From Actinomadura parmotrematis (GTDB lineage Bacteria > Actinomycetota > Actinomycetes > Streptosporangiales > Streptosporangiaceae): DNA of 64,000 bases. The translations under genes were made by a program, and so were the position numbers. Each line of letters starts with the position of its first letter. Positions within the stretch are counted from its first letter, which is position 1. Shown in pieces: positions 35,763 through 44,842 of this stretch. The DNA is taken from positions 62,001 to 126,000 of the forward strand of contig NZ_JAIBOA010000001.1 of the NCBI RefSeq assembly GCF_019458805.1, in the 5' to 3' direction. A model generated the notes under the pieces. That model worked only from the letters and a program-made list of their open reading frames with translations. It was not told the origin of the DNA and ran no database searches.

Positions 35763-36485
35763 TCACGGGCCGCCGGGCCGCCGGTCGGGGGAGAAGCGGA
35801 GGGCGCGCTCCACGACCAGCAGCGCCGCCCGGCTCACCGTCAGGTCGTTGGCGAAGGCGTGGGCGCGCAGCCGGGCGAGGGCGTCCTCGACGGTGCAGTC
35901 GAGCTGCACCGAGACCATCCCGGCCGCCTGGTGGATCTCGGCGCCGAGCGCCAGCCAGTCGGCCGGCGCCGCCGGGTCGGCCGCCGCCTCCTCCTGCTCC
36001 CGCAGCAGCAGCGCCACCGCGGCGTCGGCGAGGAGCAGCCCGTCGCGGTACCCGGCGGCGCCGAGGCCGCCCGGCCGGTCGCGGCAGGCCGTCAGGACGC
36101 CGACCCGGGACCGGCCGCTCACCAGCGGGAAGGCGAAGACCGCCGCGACCCGGGCGGCCTGGGCGAGCGCGCTGAACAGCGGCCAGCGGCCCCCGGCCGC
36201 GCGGCCGTCCAGGTCGGCCGCCAGCACCGGGACGCCGGTGCGGACGGCCTCCACGCAGGGCCCGTCGCCGCTGACCATCGAGGCGTCCAGCAGGCCGCGG
36301 CCGAGCGCGCCGAAGGCGTGCGTCGGCTCCAGCCGGTCGCCGGCGAGCAGCGACACGCCCGCCCCGCCCGCCGGCAGCCCCCGCGCGCAGACCGCGCAGA
36401 CGTCCCACGCCGACATCGGCTCGCCCCGGTCCCGGGCGCTGGCGGAGATCAGCCGCCAGACCCGGTCCCCGTCATCGCTGATCAT
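35763..36485 (-). CDS. Second GAF-ANTAR-type regulator
   Basis: A 240-residue paralogue of the neighbour at 34942. The GAF part (about 20-160) includes GDGPCVEAVRTGVPVLAADL and VAAVFAFPLVSGRSRVGVL, and a CxxC (DVCAVCARG) lies early in it. The C-terminal 55 residues (EIHQAAGMVSVQLDCTVEDA, LRAHAFANDL) follow the ANTAR helix pattern but are more divergent. ATG 36485 follows a G-rich ribosome site; an upstream in-frame ATG at 36521 is possible. It is 38 bp ahead of the next GAF-ANTAR gene, so co-transcription is likely. Confidence 0.82.
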   Translation of the reverse strand: MISDDGDRVWRLISASARDRGEPMSAWDVCAVCARGLPAGGAGVSLLAGDRLEPTHAFGALGRGLLDASMVSGDGPCVEAVRTGVPVLAADLDGRAAGGRWPLFSALAQAARVAAVFAFPLVSGRSRVGVLTACRDRPGGLGAAGYRDGLLLADAAVALLLREQEEAAADPAAPADWLALGAEIHQAAGMVSVQLDCTVEDALARLRAHAFANDLTVSRAALLVVERALRFSPDRRPGGP

Positions 36486-36576
36486 CCGAGCGTCCCCCCC
36501 GCCACCTAGAAGCGCCGCCACCCACCGTATGCCCGAGGGCGCGCGATGCCGGGCGGCCGCCCCGCGCCCGGAGCCG

Positions 36577-37293
36577 TCAGGGCTCCCGGGTCGGGGACCA
36601 CGCGTCGTTGCCGCCGTGCAGGAAGGGGTGGGACCAGCGGGGCAGGAGGGAGCCGGCGCGCTCGCCCGCCGGGAAGCCGTCCCTCAACAGGCGCCGGCTG
36701 AACCAGACGGTCTTGCCGGCCGGCGTCGGGTACCAGCCGCACGCGTCGGACAGCCCGAGCAGCAGGAGCAGGCCGCGCCCGTTCTCGTCGCCGAGGCCGG
36801 GCCGGACCGGGATGGGCGGGGCCGTGCCGCGGTCGCCGACCCCGCACACCAGGTCGACGCCGTCCAGCGCCATCTGCAGGGTGACGGGGCCGGGCCCGCC
36901 GTGCTGGACGGCGTTGCCGACCAGCTCGCTGACCAGCACCGCGCTCGCGTCGTCGCGCAGGGCCGGGGCCCGCGCGCGCAGCGCCGCGCGGACCAGCCGC
37001 CGCGCCTCGGAGGGGTAGCGCGCCCGCTCCGGCCCGTCCAGGATCCAGCGCCAGGACAGCGCGCCGGTCAGGTGGCCGTCGCGGGAGGGGGCCTCGCCGG
37101 AGGCGGCCGCCAGGTCCCGGCGGGCGCGGTCGAGCGCGGACCGTTCGAGGTAGCACTGCATGCTGACGTCCGCGAGGGCCGCGGCCCGTTCGAGCACGGT
37201 GCGCTGGTCGGCGGTCAGGGAGATCGGTACGACGCCGTCGGGGGCGAGGGCGCGGTCGTCGGCCCCGTCGGCAGGGAGAGGAAGGTCGCGCAT
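36577..37293 (-). CDS. RsbW-like ATP-binding protein (HATPase_c_2)
   Basis: A 238-residue protein whose central domain (about 85-205) is a GHKL ATPase of the anti-sigma kinase type. The N-box is ASAVLVSELVGNAVQHGGPG, the G1 region is CGVGDRGTAPP and the G2 region is DENGRGLLLLLGLSDACGW. The N-terminal 80 residues are helical (VLERAAALADVSMQCYLERS). It probably phosphorylates or binds STAS/sigma partners in the cytosol. The start is uncertain: ATG 37293 has a weak ribosome site and the frame stays open upstream. It is first of the four-gene signalling block on the minus strand. Confidence 0.82.
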   Translation of the reverse strand: MRDLPLPADGADDRALAPDGVVPISLTADQRTVLERAAALADVSMQCYLERSALDRARRDLAAASGEAPSRDGHLTGALSWRWILDGPERARYPSEARRLVRAALRARAPALRDDASAVLVSELVGNAVQHGGPGPVTLQMALDGVDLVCGVGDRGTAPPIPVRPGLGDENGRGLLLLLGLSDACGWYPTPAGKTVWFSRRLLRDGFPAGERAGSLLPRWSHPFLHGGNDAWSPTREP

Positions 37294-37470
37294 GAGGGTT
37301 CGGCCCGCCGGATCGAGGGACGCAGGAGCCACCGGGTCCGGGGCGATCACCCACCGCGGACGCGCGCGGTCGCCGGCCGGAGCCGGGAGGGACGGGGGCG
37401 TGCACGCGACCGCCTTGCCGCCAGCGTACGCCGCCGCGCCGCCGAAGAGGAGACCCGGACCCGCGACGGG

Positions 37471-37500
37471 GAAGGCCCCGCCCGAAAGGGCGGGGCCTTC
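37471..37500 (-). terminator. GNRA-tetraloop hairpin terminator after sucB
   Basis: Perfect 13-bp arms GAAGGCCCCGCCC and GGGCGGGGCCTTC enclose the loop GAAA, 17 bp past the stop codon of the E2 gene. It is followed by a U-poor stretch. Confidence 0.75.
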
Positions 37501-37517
37501 GCGCCGGCTCGGCGGGC

Positions 37518-39008
37518 TCAGAGACCGAGCTCGGCCTCGAAGTTGCCCTCTTCCAGCCGGTGCTTGATCGTGGCGAGGAAGCGGGCGGCGTCCGCGCCGT
37601 CGATCAGGCGGTGGTCGTAGGTCAGCGCGAGGTAGACCATGGACCGGACCGCGATGACCTCGCCGAGCTCGGGGTCGTCGATGACGGCGGGGCGCTTGAC
37701 GACGGCGCCGGTGCCGAGCATGCCGACCTGCGGCTGGTTGAGGATCGGGGTGTCGAACAGGGCGCCGCGGCTGCCGGTGTTGGTCAGCGTGAAGGTGCCG
37801 CCGGACAGCTCGTCCGGGCTGACCTTGTTGGTGCGGGTCCGGTCGGCGACGTCGGCGATGCGCTGGGCGAGGCCGCCCAGGTTGAGCTGGCCGGCGTTGT
37901 GGATGACCGGGACCATGAGGCCGCGCTCGGGCACGTCCACCGCGATGCCGAGGTTCTCCACGTCGTGGTAGGTGACCTCGTTGTTCTCGGTGTCGATGAC
38001 CGCGTTCAGCTTCGGGTGCGCCTTCAGCGCCTCGATCGCGGCCTGCGCGAAGAACGGCATGAAGGACAGCTTCACGCCCTCGCGGGCCTGGAAGTCGGCC
38101 TTGGCGCGGTCGCGCAGCCGGGCGACCTTGGTGATGTCGACCTCGACGACCGTGGTGAGCTGCGCCGAGACCTGCAGCGACTCGACCATGCGGCGGGCGA
38201 TGGTCTGCCGGATGCGGGTCATCTTCTCGGTCTTGCCGCGCAGCGCGAGCTGCTCGGCGGGCGCGCCCGCCGGGGCCGGCGCCGCGTGCCGCGGGGCGGA
38301 CGGGGCCGGGGCCTGCGCCGCCGGGGCGGCCGCGGGGGCCTGCGCCGGGGCGGCGGGCGCCTGCGCGGCCTGCTGCTGGGCGCGGGCGGCCTCCAGGACG
38401 TCCTGCTTGCGGATGCGGCCGCCAACGCCGGTGCCCTCGATCGAGGTGAGGTCGACGTTGTGCTCGCCGGCGAGCTTGCGGACGAGCGGCGTCACGTACG
38501 GGCCGTCGCCGGAGGGAGCGGACTCCTGCTGCTCCTGCTGCGGCTGGGCGGCGGGCTGCTGCTCGGCGGGCGCCGGCTGGGGCGCCGGCTGCTGCGGCTG
38601 CGACTGCTGCTGCTGGGCGGGCGGCGGCCACGCCGAGGGCGGCGGGCCCTGCTGCGCGGCGGGGGCGGCGGGGGCCTCCTCCTGCTCGGGGGCCTCCTCC
38701 CGCTCCTGCTCGGCGGCGGGCTCCTCCTGCTGGGCGGGCTCGTCGTCCTGCTGCGGCGCGGGGGCGTCGCCCTCGTCGCCGATGACGGCCAGCTCCGCAC
38801 CGACCTCGACGGTCTCGTCCTCGGCGACGGTGATGCTGGTGAGGATGCCCGAGGCCGGGGAGGGGATCTCGGTGTCGACCTTGTCGGTCGACACCTCCAG
38901 GAGCGGCTCGTCGGTCTCGACGCGCTCGCCCTCCTTCTTCAGCCAGCGGGTGACGGTGCCCTCGGTGACGCTCTCGCCGAGCTGGGGCATGGTGACGGAG
39001 ACCGGCAT
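37518..39008 (-). CDS. sucB: Dihydrolipoamide acyltransferase (E2), SucB/DlaT type
   Basis: The E2 core of a 2-oxoacid dehydrogenase complex, 496 residues. One lipoyl domain (1-80) carries Lys43 in [12 protein letters not shown] long Gln/Pro/Glu/Ala linker (about 85-170) follows. The E1/E3-binding domain is at about 172-210 ([33 protein letters not shown]), then another Ala/Pro linker and the catalytic domain ending [16 protein letters not shown] with the active-site His. Many actinobacterial homologues have two lipoyl domains; only one is seen here. ATG 39008 begins [14 protein letters not shown]. lpdA (E3) lies just upstream on the same strand, a 43-bp gap, and lipA and lipB are near. Confidence 0.94.
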   Translation of the reverse strand: MPVSVTMPQLGESVTEGTVTRWLKKEGERVETDEPLLEVSTDKVDTEIPSPASGILTSITVAEDETVEVGAELAVIGDEGDAPAPQQDDEPAQQEEPAAEQEREEAPEQEEAPAAPAAQQGPPPSAWPPPAQQQQSQPQQPAPQPAPAEQQPAAQPQQEQQESAPSGDGPYVTPLVRKLAGEHNVDLTSIEGTGVGGRIRKQDVLEAARAQQQAAQAPAAPAQAPAAAPAAQAPAPSAPRHAAPAPAGAPAEQLALRGKTEKMTRIRQTIARRMVESLQVSAQLTTVVEVDITKVARLRDRAKADFQAREGVKLSFMPFFAQAAIEALKAHPKLNAVIDTENNEVTYHDVENLGIAVDVPERGLMVPVIHNAGQLNLGGLAQRIADVADRTRTNKVSPDELSGGTFTLTNTGSRGALFDTPILNQPQVGMLGTGAVVKRPAVIDDPELGEVIAVRSMVYLALTYDHRLIDGADAARFLATIKHRLEEGNFEAELGL

Positions 39009-39051
39009 GTCTCTCGCGACTCCTTCTAACGATGAAACGTGCGGCCGTGGT

Positions 39052-40455
39052 TCAGCCGTGCACGTGCAGTGGCTTGCCGGCGAGGGCCAGGTGGGCTTCG
39101 CCGACCGCTTCGGACTGGGTCGGGTGGGGATGGATCAGCCGGGCGACCTCGTCCGGCAGAGCCTCCCAGTTGTAGATGAGCTGTCCCTCGGCGATGAGCT
39201 CGCCGACACGCGCACCGACCATGTGGACGCCGAGGACGGGACCGTCCACGGCGGCGATCACCTTGATCTCGCCCTGCGTCCCCAGGATCTTGCTCTTGGG
39301 GTTGCCGGCCAGGTCGTAGGCGACCTCGTTGATCTCGTAACCCCGGTCGCGGGCGGCCCGGGCGGTGAGGCCCACCGAGGCGACCTCGGGGTCGGAGTAG
39401 GTGATCCGCGGCACCCCGTCGTAGTCGATCGGCGGCGGGGCCAGCCCGCCGAGCCGCTCGGCCACCAGGATGCCCTCGGCGAAGCCCGCGTGGGCGAGCT
39501 GCGGGGTCGCGATGAGGTCGCCGACCGCCGAGATGGTGGGGACGCTGGTACGGCAGTGCTCGTCGACCGTGACGTACCCGCGCTCGGTCGCGACGCCGGC
39601 GGCGTCCAGGCCGATGTCGTCGGAGACGGGGCCGCGGCCGACGGCGACGAGCATCAGCTCGGCGTCGACGTCGCGGGTGGCGCCGTCCGCGCCGGCCAGG
39701 GTGACCGACACGCCGCCCTGGGTGGTCTTGACGCCCTGGAAGCGGGTGCCGAGCTCGAAGCGGATGCCGCGCTTGCGGAACGCGCGCTCCAGCCGCTTGG
39801 AGCTGGACTCCTCCTCCAGCGGCAGCAGGCGGGGGAGGGCCTCGACGATGGTGACCTCGGCGCCGAAGGAGCGCCAGACGCTGGCGAACTCCACGCCGAT
39901 GACGCCGCCGCCGAGGATGACGACCGAGGCGGGGACGCGGTCGAGGCGGAGCGCGTGGTCGCTGGACAGGACGCGCTCGCCGTCGATGTCCAGGCCGGGC
40001 AGGGACTTCGGCCGCGACCCGGTGGCGAGCACGATGTGCTGCCCCTCCAGGATGCGCTCGGACCCGTCGGCGCCGGCGACCCGCACGGTCGTCGGGCCGG
40101 CGAGGCGGCCCCAGCCCGCCACGACCTCGATGCCCCGGGACTTGATCAGCCCGGTGAGGCCCTTGACGGTGCCGGCGACGATGCCGTCCTTGTAGGCGTT
40201 GACGCCGGCGATGTCGACGCCCTCGAAGGACGCCCGGATCCCGTACCGGGCGGCGTCGCGGGTCTGGTCGGCGATCTCGGCGGCGTGCAGGAGCGCCTTG
40301 GTGGGGATGCAGCCGCGGTTCAGGCAGGTGCCGCCGAGCTCGGCGCCCTCGACGAGGGCGACGCGCCTGCCCAGCTCGGACGCCCGCAGCGCGCAGGCGT
40401 ACCCGCCGCTGCCGCCGCCGAGGACGACGATGTCGTAAGGGCCGCTGTTGGCCAC
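39052..40455 (-). CDS. lpdA: Dihydrolipoyl dehydrogenase (E3)
   Basis: This flavoenzyme re-oxidises dihydrolipoyl groups with NAD+. 467 residues, the family length. FAD motif [20 protein letters not shown] (about 9-28), redox-active disulfide [19 protein letters not shown] motif [17 protein letters not shown] and the C-terminal catalytic His in HPHPTQSEA are all present. Arg in CLNRGC replaces the commoner Val, as is frequent in actinobacteria. GTG 40455 follows GGGAGGAG at seven bases; the frame extends further up without support. It is first of the lpdA-sucB pair. Confidence 0.95.
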   Translation of the reverse strand: MANSGPYDIVVLGGGSGGYACALRASELGRRVALVEGAELGGTCLNRGCIPTKALLHAAEIADQTRDAARYGIRASFEGVDIAGVNAYKDGIVAGTVKGLTGLIKSRGIEVVAGWGRLAGPTTVRVAGADGSERILEGQHIVLATGSRPKSLPGLDIDGERVLSSDHALRLDRVPASVVILGGGVIGVEFASVWRSFGAEVTIVEALPRLLPLEEESSSKRLERAFRKRGIRFELGTRFQGVKTTQGGVSVTLAGADGATRDVDAELMLVAVGRGPVSDDIGLDAAGVATERGYVTVDEHCRTSVPTISAVGDLIATPQLAHAGFAEGILVAERLGGLAPPPIDYDGVPRITYSDPEVASVGLTARAARDRGYEINEVAYDLAGNPKSKILGTQGEIKVIAAVDGPVLGVHMVGARVGELIAEGQLIYNWEALPDEVARLIHPHPTQSEAVGEAHLALAGKPLHVHG

Positions 40456-40559
40456 TGGACGCTCCTCCCATGGGACGGGCCCCGTCGCCCGCCCCGGCAC
40501 AAATCTATTCGGCCGCCGCCCCCCGCCGCACCGAACCCGCGGCACCGGTGCGGCCTGAC

Positions 40560-40582
40560 CCGGCCGCCGCGGGGGCGGCCGG
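40560..40582 (-). terminator. Hairpin after pepA
   Basis: Arms CCGGCCGCC (40560-40568) and GGCGGCCGG (40574-40582) enclose a 5-base loop, 15 bp past the pepA stop and upstream of lpdA. The hairpin is short but very GC-rich. Confidence 0.45.
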
Positions 40583-40597
40583 ACCGGCCGGCCGGCG

Positions 40598-42073
40598 TCA
40601 GAGGACGCCGGCGGCGACGTCCTCCGCGATCTGCACCAACGTACGCGTCGCGGCCCCGGTCCCGCCCTTCGGGGTGTAGCCGTAGGGCTCGCCCTTGTGG
40701 AAGGAGGGGCCCGCGATGTCCAGGTGCGCCCAGCGGACGCCGGCCGGCACGAACTCCTTCAGGAACACGCCGGCGACGAGCATGCCGCCCCAGCGCTCGC
40801 CGGAGATGTTGGCGATGTCGGCGACGGCCGAGTCCAGGCCCTTGCGCAGCTCCTCGGGCAGCGGCATGCCCCAGGACGCCTCGCCGGCGCGCAGCGCGGC
40901 GGCGACGACCTTCTCGCGGACCTCGTCGCCGTTGGCCATGACGCCGGTGGTGCGGGTGCCGAGCGCGACGAGCTGGGCGCCGGTGAGCGTCGCCACGTCC
41001 ACGATGAGGTCGGGGTCGTCCTCGCCGGCGCGGACCAGGGCGTCGGCCATGACGAGGCGGCCCTCGGCGTCGGTGTTGAGGACCTCGACGGTCTTCCCGC
41101 CGTAGATGCGCAGCACGTCGGAGGGGCGCTGGGCCGAGCCGCTCGGCATGTTCTCGGCCATCGCCAGGTAGCCGACGACGTTGACCTTCGGGCCGATCGC
41201 GGCGATGGCGGCGAGCGCGCCGAGGACGGCGGCGGCGCCGCCCATGTCGGACTTCATCCAGTCCATGGAGTCGGCGGGCTTCAGCGACAGGCCGCCGGAG
41301 TCGAAGGTGATGCCCTTGCCGACCAGCGCGAGGGTCCTGGCGGCCTCGGGGTGGGTGTAGGCGAGGCGGACGAGCCGCGGCGGGTTCGCCGAGCCCTGGC
41401 CGACGCCGGCGATGCCGCCGTAGCCGCCCTCGACGAGCGCCTTCTCGTCCAGGATCTCCACGGCGAGGCCGGACTCGCCCGCGACGCGCTCGGCGACGCC
41501 GGCGAAGTCCTCGGGGGTGAGGTCGGAGGGCGGGGTGTTGACCAGGTCGCGGACGAGGACGACCGCGCGGGCGAGGACGCCGGCCCGCTCGACGGCGGCG
41601 TCGTGGCCGTCCGCGCCGGTGAGCGTGATCTCCTCGACGAGGCCCTTGCGCTCGCCGGTGCGGTAGGTGTCGAAGGCGTAGTTGCCGAGCAGCGCGCCGA
41701 GGGCGACGGCCTCGGTGTCGGCCGCGTCGGCGATCGGCAGCGCGACGACGGCGCGGCCGGTGCCGGCGAGGGCGCGCAGGGCGGCGCCGGCGGCGCGGCG
41801 CAGCTCCTCGGCGCCCGGCTCGGCGCCGAGGCCGGCGGCGACGACGACCTTGGCGGGGAGCGCGCCGAGGGTGGGCAGCTTGACGACCTCGCCGGCCTTG
41901 CCGGTGGCGCCGAGCGCGGCGAGCGAGGCGGCGAGGGTGCCGCCGAGGGCCTGGTCGACGCCGTCCGCGCCCGCGGCGGGCACGGCGCCCTCCGGGCCGG
42001 GGACGACCCCGATCACGATGGCGTCGGCGTCGAGGCCGGCCGGGACTGCGCTGTCAAGGCTGATGGTCGTCAC
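40598..42073 (-). CDS. pepA: Leucyl aminopeptidase (M17)
   Basis: A cytosolic hexameric two-metal aminopeptidase, 491 residues. The C-terminal catalytic domain has LVGKGITFDSGGLSLKP (metal Lys and Asp), MKSDMGGAAAVLGAL and the signature NTDAEGRLVMADAL. The N-terminal regulatory domain (1-160) is Ala-rich. It trims N-terminal residues of peptides and takes part in glutathione-like or mycothiol-conjugate turnover in some species. GTG 42073 (MTTISLDSAVPAGLDADAIV) has GAGGAA very close upstream. It follows cobS on the same strand, separated by a 23-bp tandem repeat array. The homologue Rv2213 holds the same place in mycobacteria. Confidence 0.94.
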   Translation of the reverse strand: MTTISLDSAVPAGLDADAIVIGVVPGPEGAVPAAGADGVDQALGGTLAASLAALGATGKAGEVVKLPTLGALPAKVVVAAGLGAEPGAEELRRAAGAALRALAGTGRAVVALPIADAADTEAVALGALLGNYAFDTYRTGERKGLVEEITLTGADGHDAAVERAGVLARAVVLVRDLVNTPPSDLTPEDFAGVAERVAGESGLAVEILDEKALVEGGYGGIAGVGQGSANPPRLVRLAYTHPEAARTLALVGKGITFDSGGLSLKPADSMDWMKSDMGGAAAVLGALAAIAAIGPKVNVVGYLAMAENMPSGSAQRPSDVLRIYGGKTVEVLNTDAEGRLVMADALVRAGEDDPDLIVDVATLTGAQLVALGTRTTGVMANGDEVREKVVAAALRAGEASWGMPLPEELRKGLDSAVADIANISGERWGGMLVAGVFLKEFVPAGVRWAHLDIAGPSFHKGEPYGYTPKGGTGAATRTLVQIAEDVAAGVL

Positions 42074-42170
42074 GTTCCTCGATGTTAGTCCTCCCGGTGA
42101 CCGGTTTCGCCCTTTTGGATCAAGCATTGCCTTCGGCCCGCGCGCCGCCGGGGCTGGTCACGGGGCCCAC

Positions 42171-42278
42171 CGCGCGCCGAGCGCCCCTCTCACCGCGCGC
42201 CGAGCGCCCCGCTCAGCGCGCGCTGAGCGCCCCGCTCAGCGCGCGCTGAGCACCCCGCTCACCGCGCGCTGAGCACGA
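42171..42278. repeat. 23-bp tandem repeat array of small hairpins, overlapping the cobS 3' end
   Basis: There are four full copies (42171-42193, 42194-42216, 42217-42239, 42240-42262) and one partial copy of a 23-bp unit whose clearest form is CGCGCGCTGAGCGCCCCGCT plus CAG. Within units GCTGAGC and GCTCAGC pair across a CGCCCCG-type loop, so the array is a series of hairpins. Unit 4 contains the cobS stop codon, and unit 5 encodes its last residues (SAR), suggesting that the gene's own end was duplicated outward into the gap before pepA. Confidence 0.8.
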
Positions 42279-42987
42279 CGAGCGCGGCCGTGGCGGCGAT
42301 CTCCACCAGCGCGCCGAGGACGTCGCCGGTGATGCCGCCGAGGCGGCGGCGCGCGTGCGCGAGCATCGCCAGAGCCGCCGCCAGACCCGCCGCGACGGCG
42401 AGGACGCCCGGCACGCCCGCGACGGCGCCGAAGGCGAGGACCGCCGCCGTCGCGGCGGCCGCGCCCGCGGTCGGGACGGTGCCGGCGACCAGGTCGCCGA
42501 GGCCGCCGGACCGCGCGGACGGCACGCCCGCCCGGCACGCCCACGGCAGCGCGAGCCGCCCGGCGGCCGCCGCGACGAGCACCGCGAGCGCCGGATGCGG
42601 CGCCCCCGCGACCGCCGCGACCTGGACGAGCAGCACCAGCAGCAGCGTCACGACGCCGAACGGCCCGATGTCGGATCGCTTCATGATCGCCAGGGCGCCG
42701 GCGGCGGGCTTCCGGCTGCCGAGGCCGTCGGCGAGGTCGGCGAGCCCGTCCAGGTGCAGCGCGCGGGTGAGGGCGGCCGACGACCCGACCGCGAGGACCG
42801 CCCCGAGCGTCCCCGGCAGGCCGAGCGCGCCCGCCGCGAGCAGCACCAGCGCGGCGGCGCCCCCCACGAGCAGCCCGACCGCCGGGGCCAGCAGCATCGC
42901 CCACCGGGCCGCGCGCCGGTCCACCGCGCCCACCGGCACCGGGACGACCGTCAGCAGGCTGACCGCGAGCCGGATCCCGTCGATCAC
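42259..42987 (-). CDS. cobS: Adenosylcobinamide-GDP ribazoletransferase (cobalamin synthase)
   Basis: The membrane enzyme joining adenosylcobinamide-GDP with alpha-ribazole in the last steps of cobalamin assembly. 242 residues with about six TM helices. Family motifs are DGIRLAVSLLTVVPVPVG at the N-terminus, the acidic ALHLDGLADLADGLG, then KRSDIGPFGVV and the C-terminal RRRLGGITGDVLGALVEI. GTG 42987 overlaps the cobU stop by 4 bp (GTGA), so translation is coupled. The C-terminus runs into a 23-bp tandem repeat. Confidence 0.93.
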   Translation of the reverse strand: MIDGIRLAVSLLTVVPVPVGAVDRRAARWAMLLAPAVGLLVGGAAALVLLAAGALGLPGTLGAVLAVGSSAALTRALHLDGLADLADGLGSRKPAAGALAIMKRSDIGPFGVVTLLLVLLVQVAAVAGAPHPALAVLVAAAAGRLALPWACRAGVPSARSGGLGDLVAGTVPTAGAAAATAAVLAFGAVAGVPGVLAVAAGLAAALAMLAHARRRLGGITGDVLGALVEIAATAALVVLSAR

Positions 42988-43835
42988 GCCAGCTCCAGCA
43001 CGCGGCCCGCCACGACCAGCGCGGCGTCCTCGGCGTGCGCGGCGAGCCGCTGGTTGACGGTGCCGAGCGCGTCGCGGAACAGCCGCCCGGCCCGGGTGCC
43101 GGGCACCAGCGACAGCCCGACCTCGTCGGTGACGGCGACGACGCGGGCGGCGGTGGCCCGCCAGGCGTCCACGAGCTCGTCGACGCAGGGGGCGAGGGCG
43201 TCCGGGTCGTCCCAGGCGCGGGTGCGGTCCATCGCGGCGGCGAGCCAGGTGCCGACGCCGTCCAGCAGCAGCGTCCCGCGATGGGAGGCCAGGACGGCGG
43301 CGGCGTCGGCGGTCTCGACCGTGTCCCACCAGGCGGGGCGGCGGGCGCGGTGCGCGGCGACGCGCGCGGCCCATTCGGCGTCGCCCGCGCCGTCCGGCCC
43401 GGTCGCCAGGTAGGTGACGTGCGGCTCGGCGGCGAGCCGCAGCTCGGCCTCGGCGGACTTGCCCGACCGCGAGCCGCCCAGCAGCAGCGTGCGGTGCGGG
43501 GCGTCCGGCGCGGGCCGCCAGAGCCGCAGGCGCCGCTCCAGCTCGGCGGGGCGCAGGGCGCCGTGCAGGTCGCGGACGTCGGTGGCGGCCGACACCGCGC
43601 CGCGGCGGCGCAGCAGGCCGAGGTGGTCGGGGGCGGCGGCCAGGTCGAGCAGGACCGCGTCGTAGACGGTGCCGGCGACCGGCTCGGGCCGGGCGCCGGG
43701 GCCGCCCGCCACCAGCAGGCGCCCGCCGCCCGGGGCCGTCGCCCGGAACCCGCCGGGGACGTCGCGGCGCGGCAGCCGCTCCAGCGGGACGCCCTCGACG
43801 GTCACCGGGCCGGCGGGGGAGAGGTGGATGTCCAT
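42984..43835 (-). CDS. cobU: Adenosylcobinamide kinase/guanylyltransferase with extra N-terminal domain
   Basis: CobU phosphorylates and then guanylylates adenosylcobinamide ahead of CobS. The C-terminal 170 residues are a normal CobU: P-loop TLLLGGSRSGKSAEAELRL, VTYLATGPDG, LLLDGVGTWLAAAMD and VAVTDEVGLSLVPGTRAGRL. In front are about 110 residues absent from ordinary CobU (about 180 residues): VTVEGVPLERLPRRDVPGG, YDAVLLDLAAAPDHLGLLRR and GAVSAATDVRDLHGALRPAE. These look like part of another alpha/beta domain and are without catalytic histidines. ATG 43835 is chosen; no strong ribosome site. The cobT partner is not in the window. Confidence 0.87.
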   Translation of the reverse strand: MDIHLSPAGPVTVEGVPLERLPRRDVPGGFRATAPGGGRLLVAGGPGARPEPVAGTVYDAVLLDLAAAPDHLGLLRRRGAVSAATDVRDLHGALRPAELERRLRLWRPAPDAPHRTLLLGGSRSGKSAEAELRLAAEPHVTYLATGPDGAGDAEWAARVAAHRARRPAWWDTVETADAAAVLASHRGTLLLDGVGTWLAAAMDRTRAWDDPDALAPCVDELVDAWRATAARVVAVTDEVGLSLVPGTRAGRLFRDALGTVNQRLAAHAEDAALVVAGRVLELA

Positions 43836-43923
43836 CGTGAGCGCCAACTCTAGGACGCCCGCGAACGTCCACTTCACCAGGCAGGGCGGTACGTTCGCAG
43901 GGATCGCACGAAGAGGAGTGGAC

Positions 43924-44796
43924 GTGGGCAACCCCTCATGGCCCGGTCAGCAGCCTCCCGGTGGCTACGGGCCGCCGCCGGGCACCCCCTGGAACCCCGG
44001 CGGCCCGCCCGCCGGACCGCCCCCGGGCATGCCCGGCGGCCCCTACGGGCCGCCCCCGGTCCCGCCGCGCAAGCGAGGCCCCGGCCTGGTCATCGGCCTG
44101 ATCGCGGCCGGCGTCGTGGTGCTGGCCGTCGCCGTCATCGGGATCGTCGCGCTCACCAAGAACGACGACGACGGCGGCGGCGGCGGGGGAGGCGCCGCCG
44201 TGGAGCTGCGCACCGGCGAGATCGCGGGCGGCGCGCAGGCCGTGCCCGGCAGCGACGGCAGCCTCGCGATGGCCCGCCCCGGCGTCGAGCGCCCGCTCGT
44301 GGAGATCTTCGAGGACTTCGCCTGCGACCACTGCGGGACCTTCGACAAGATGCACGACCCGATGCTCAAGGAGCTGGCGGTCGCGGGCCGCGCCAAGGTC
44401 GTCTTCCGCCCGATGGTGGTGTTCGGGACCTCCCAGCGGCCCGCCTACGACAACTCGGTCCGCGCGGCGGCCGCGCAGCGCTGCCTCGGCGACGGCGCCC
44501 GCTGGCTCGCCTACCAGGACGCCCTGTACGCCCACCAGCCCGCGACGCTGGACACGCCCGGCTTCCGGGTCGAGGACCTGGTGTCCTACGCGGCGCCGCT
44601 CGGCATCACCGGCGCCGACTTCCGCACGTGCGTCACCTCGCAGCGGTACGCGCGGTCGGTGCTGGACGTGAGCCGCGGCTACGTCGCGTCCGGCCTCCAG
44701 GGCACCCCGTCGGTGCGGCTCGACGGGACGTGGCTGACGTCGGACCGGACGTCCTCGGCGGACGCGCTGCGCGCCGCGATCGAGTCGGCGGGGTGA
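43924..44796 (+). CDS. Membrane-anchored DsbA-like thiol-disulfide protein
   Basis: A 290-residue envelope protein. A Pro/Gly-rich cytoplasmic N-terminus (1-55, many PPG and GPP units) leads to one TM helix (GLVIGLIAAGVVVLAVAVIG, about 58-77), a DDDGGGG linker and an extracytoplasmic thioredoxin/DsbA domain (about 100-285). The active site CDHC lies in FEDFACDHCGTFDKMH, and the cis-proline is in LQGTPSVRLDG. It probably oxidises or isomerises exported proteins. GTG 43924 lies five bases after GAGGAG. It is divergent from cobU with an 88-bp gap, and a 65-residue ORF follows 46 bp downstream. Confidence 0.88.
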   Translation: MGNPSWPGQQPPGGYGPPPGTPWNPGGPPAGPPPGMPGGPYGPPPVPPRKRGPGLVIGLIAAGVVVLAVAVIGIVALTKNDDDGGGGGGGAAVELRTGEIAGGAQAVPGSDGSLAMARPGVERPLVEIFEDFACDHCGTFDKMHDPMLKELAVAGRAKVVFRPMVVFGTSQRPAYDNSVRAAAAQRCLGDGARWLAYQDALYAHQPATLDTPGFRVEDLVSYAAPLGITGADFRTCVTSQRYARSVLDVSRGYVASGLQGTPSVRLDGTWLTSDRTSSADALRAAIESAG

Positions 44797-44842
44797 GGGA
44801 ACCCGCCACCGGCTAGTCTCACCGCGACAAGGAGGGCGGACC

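Noticed and set aside
42259..42278. CRISPR-like spacing of the repeats near cobS
   Set aside because: Units are contiguous with no spacers and no cas genes are present; it is a simple tandem repeat.
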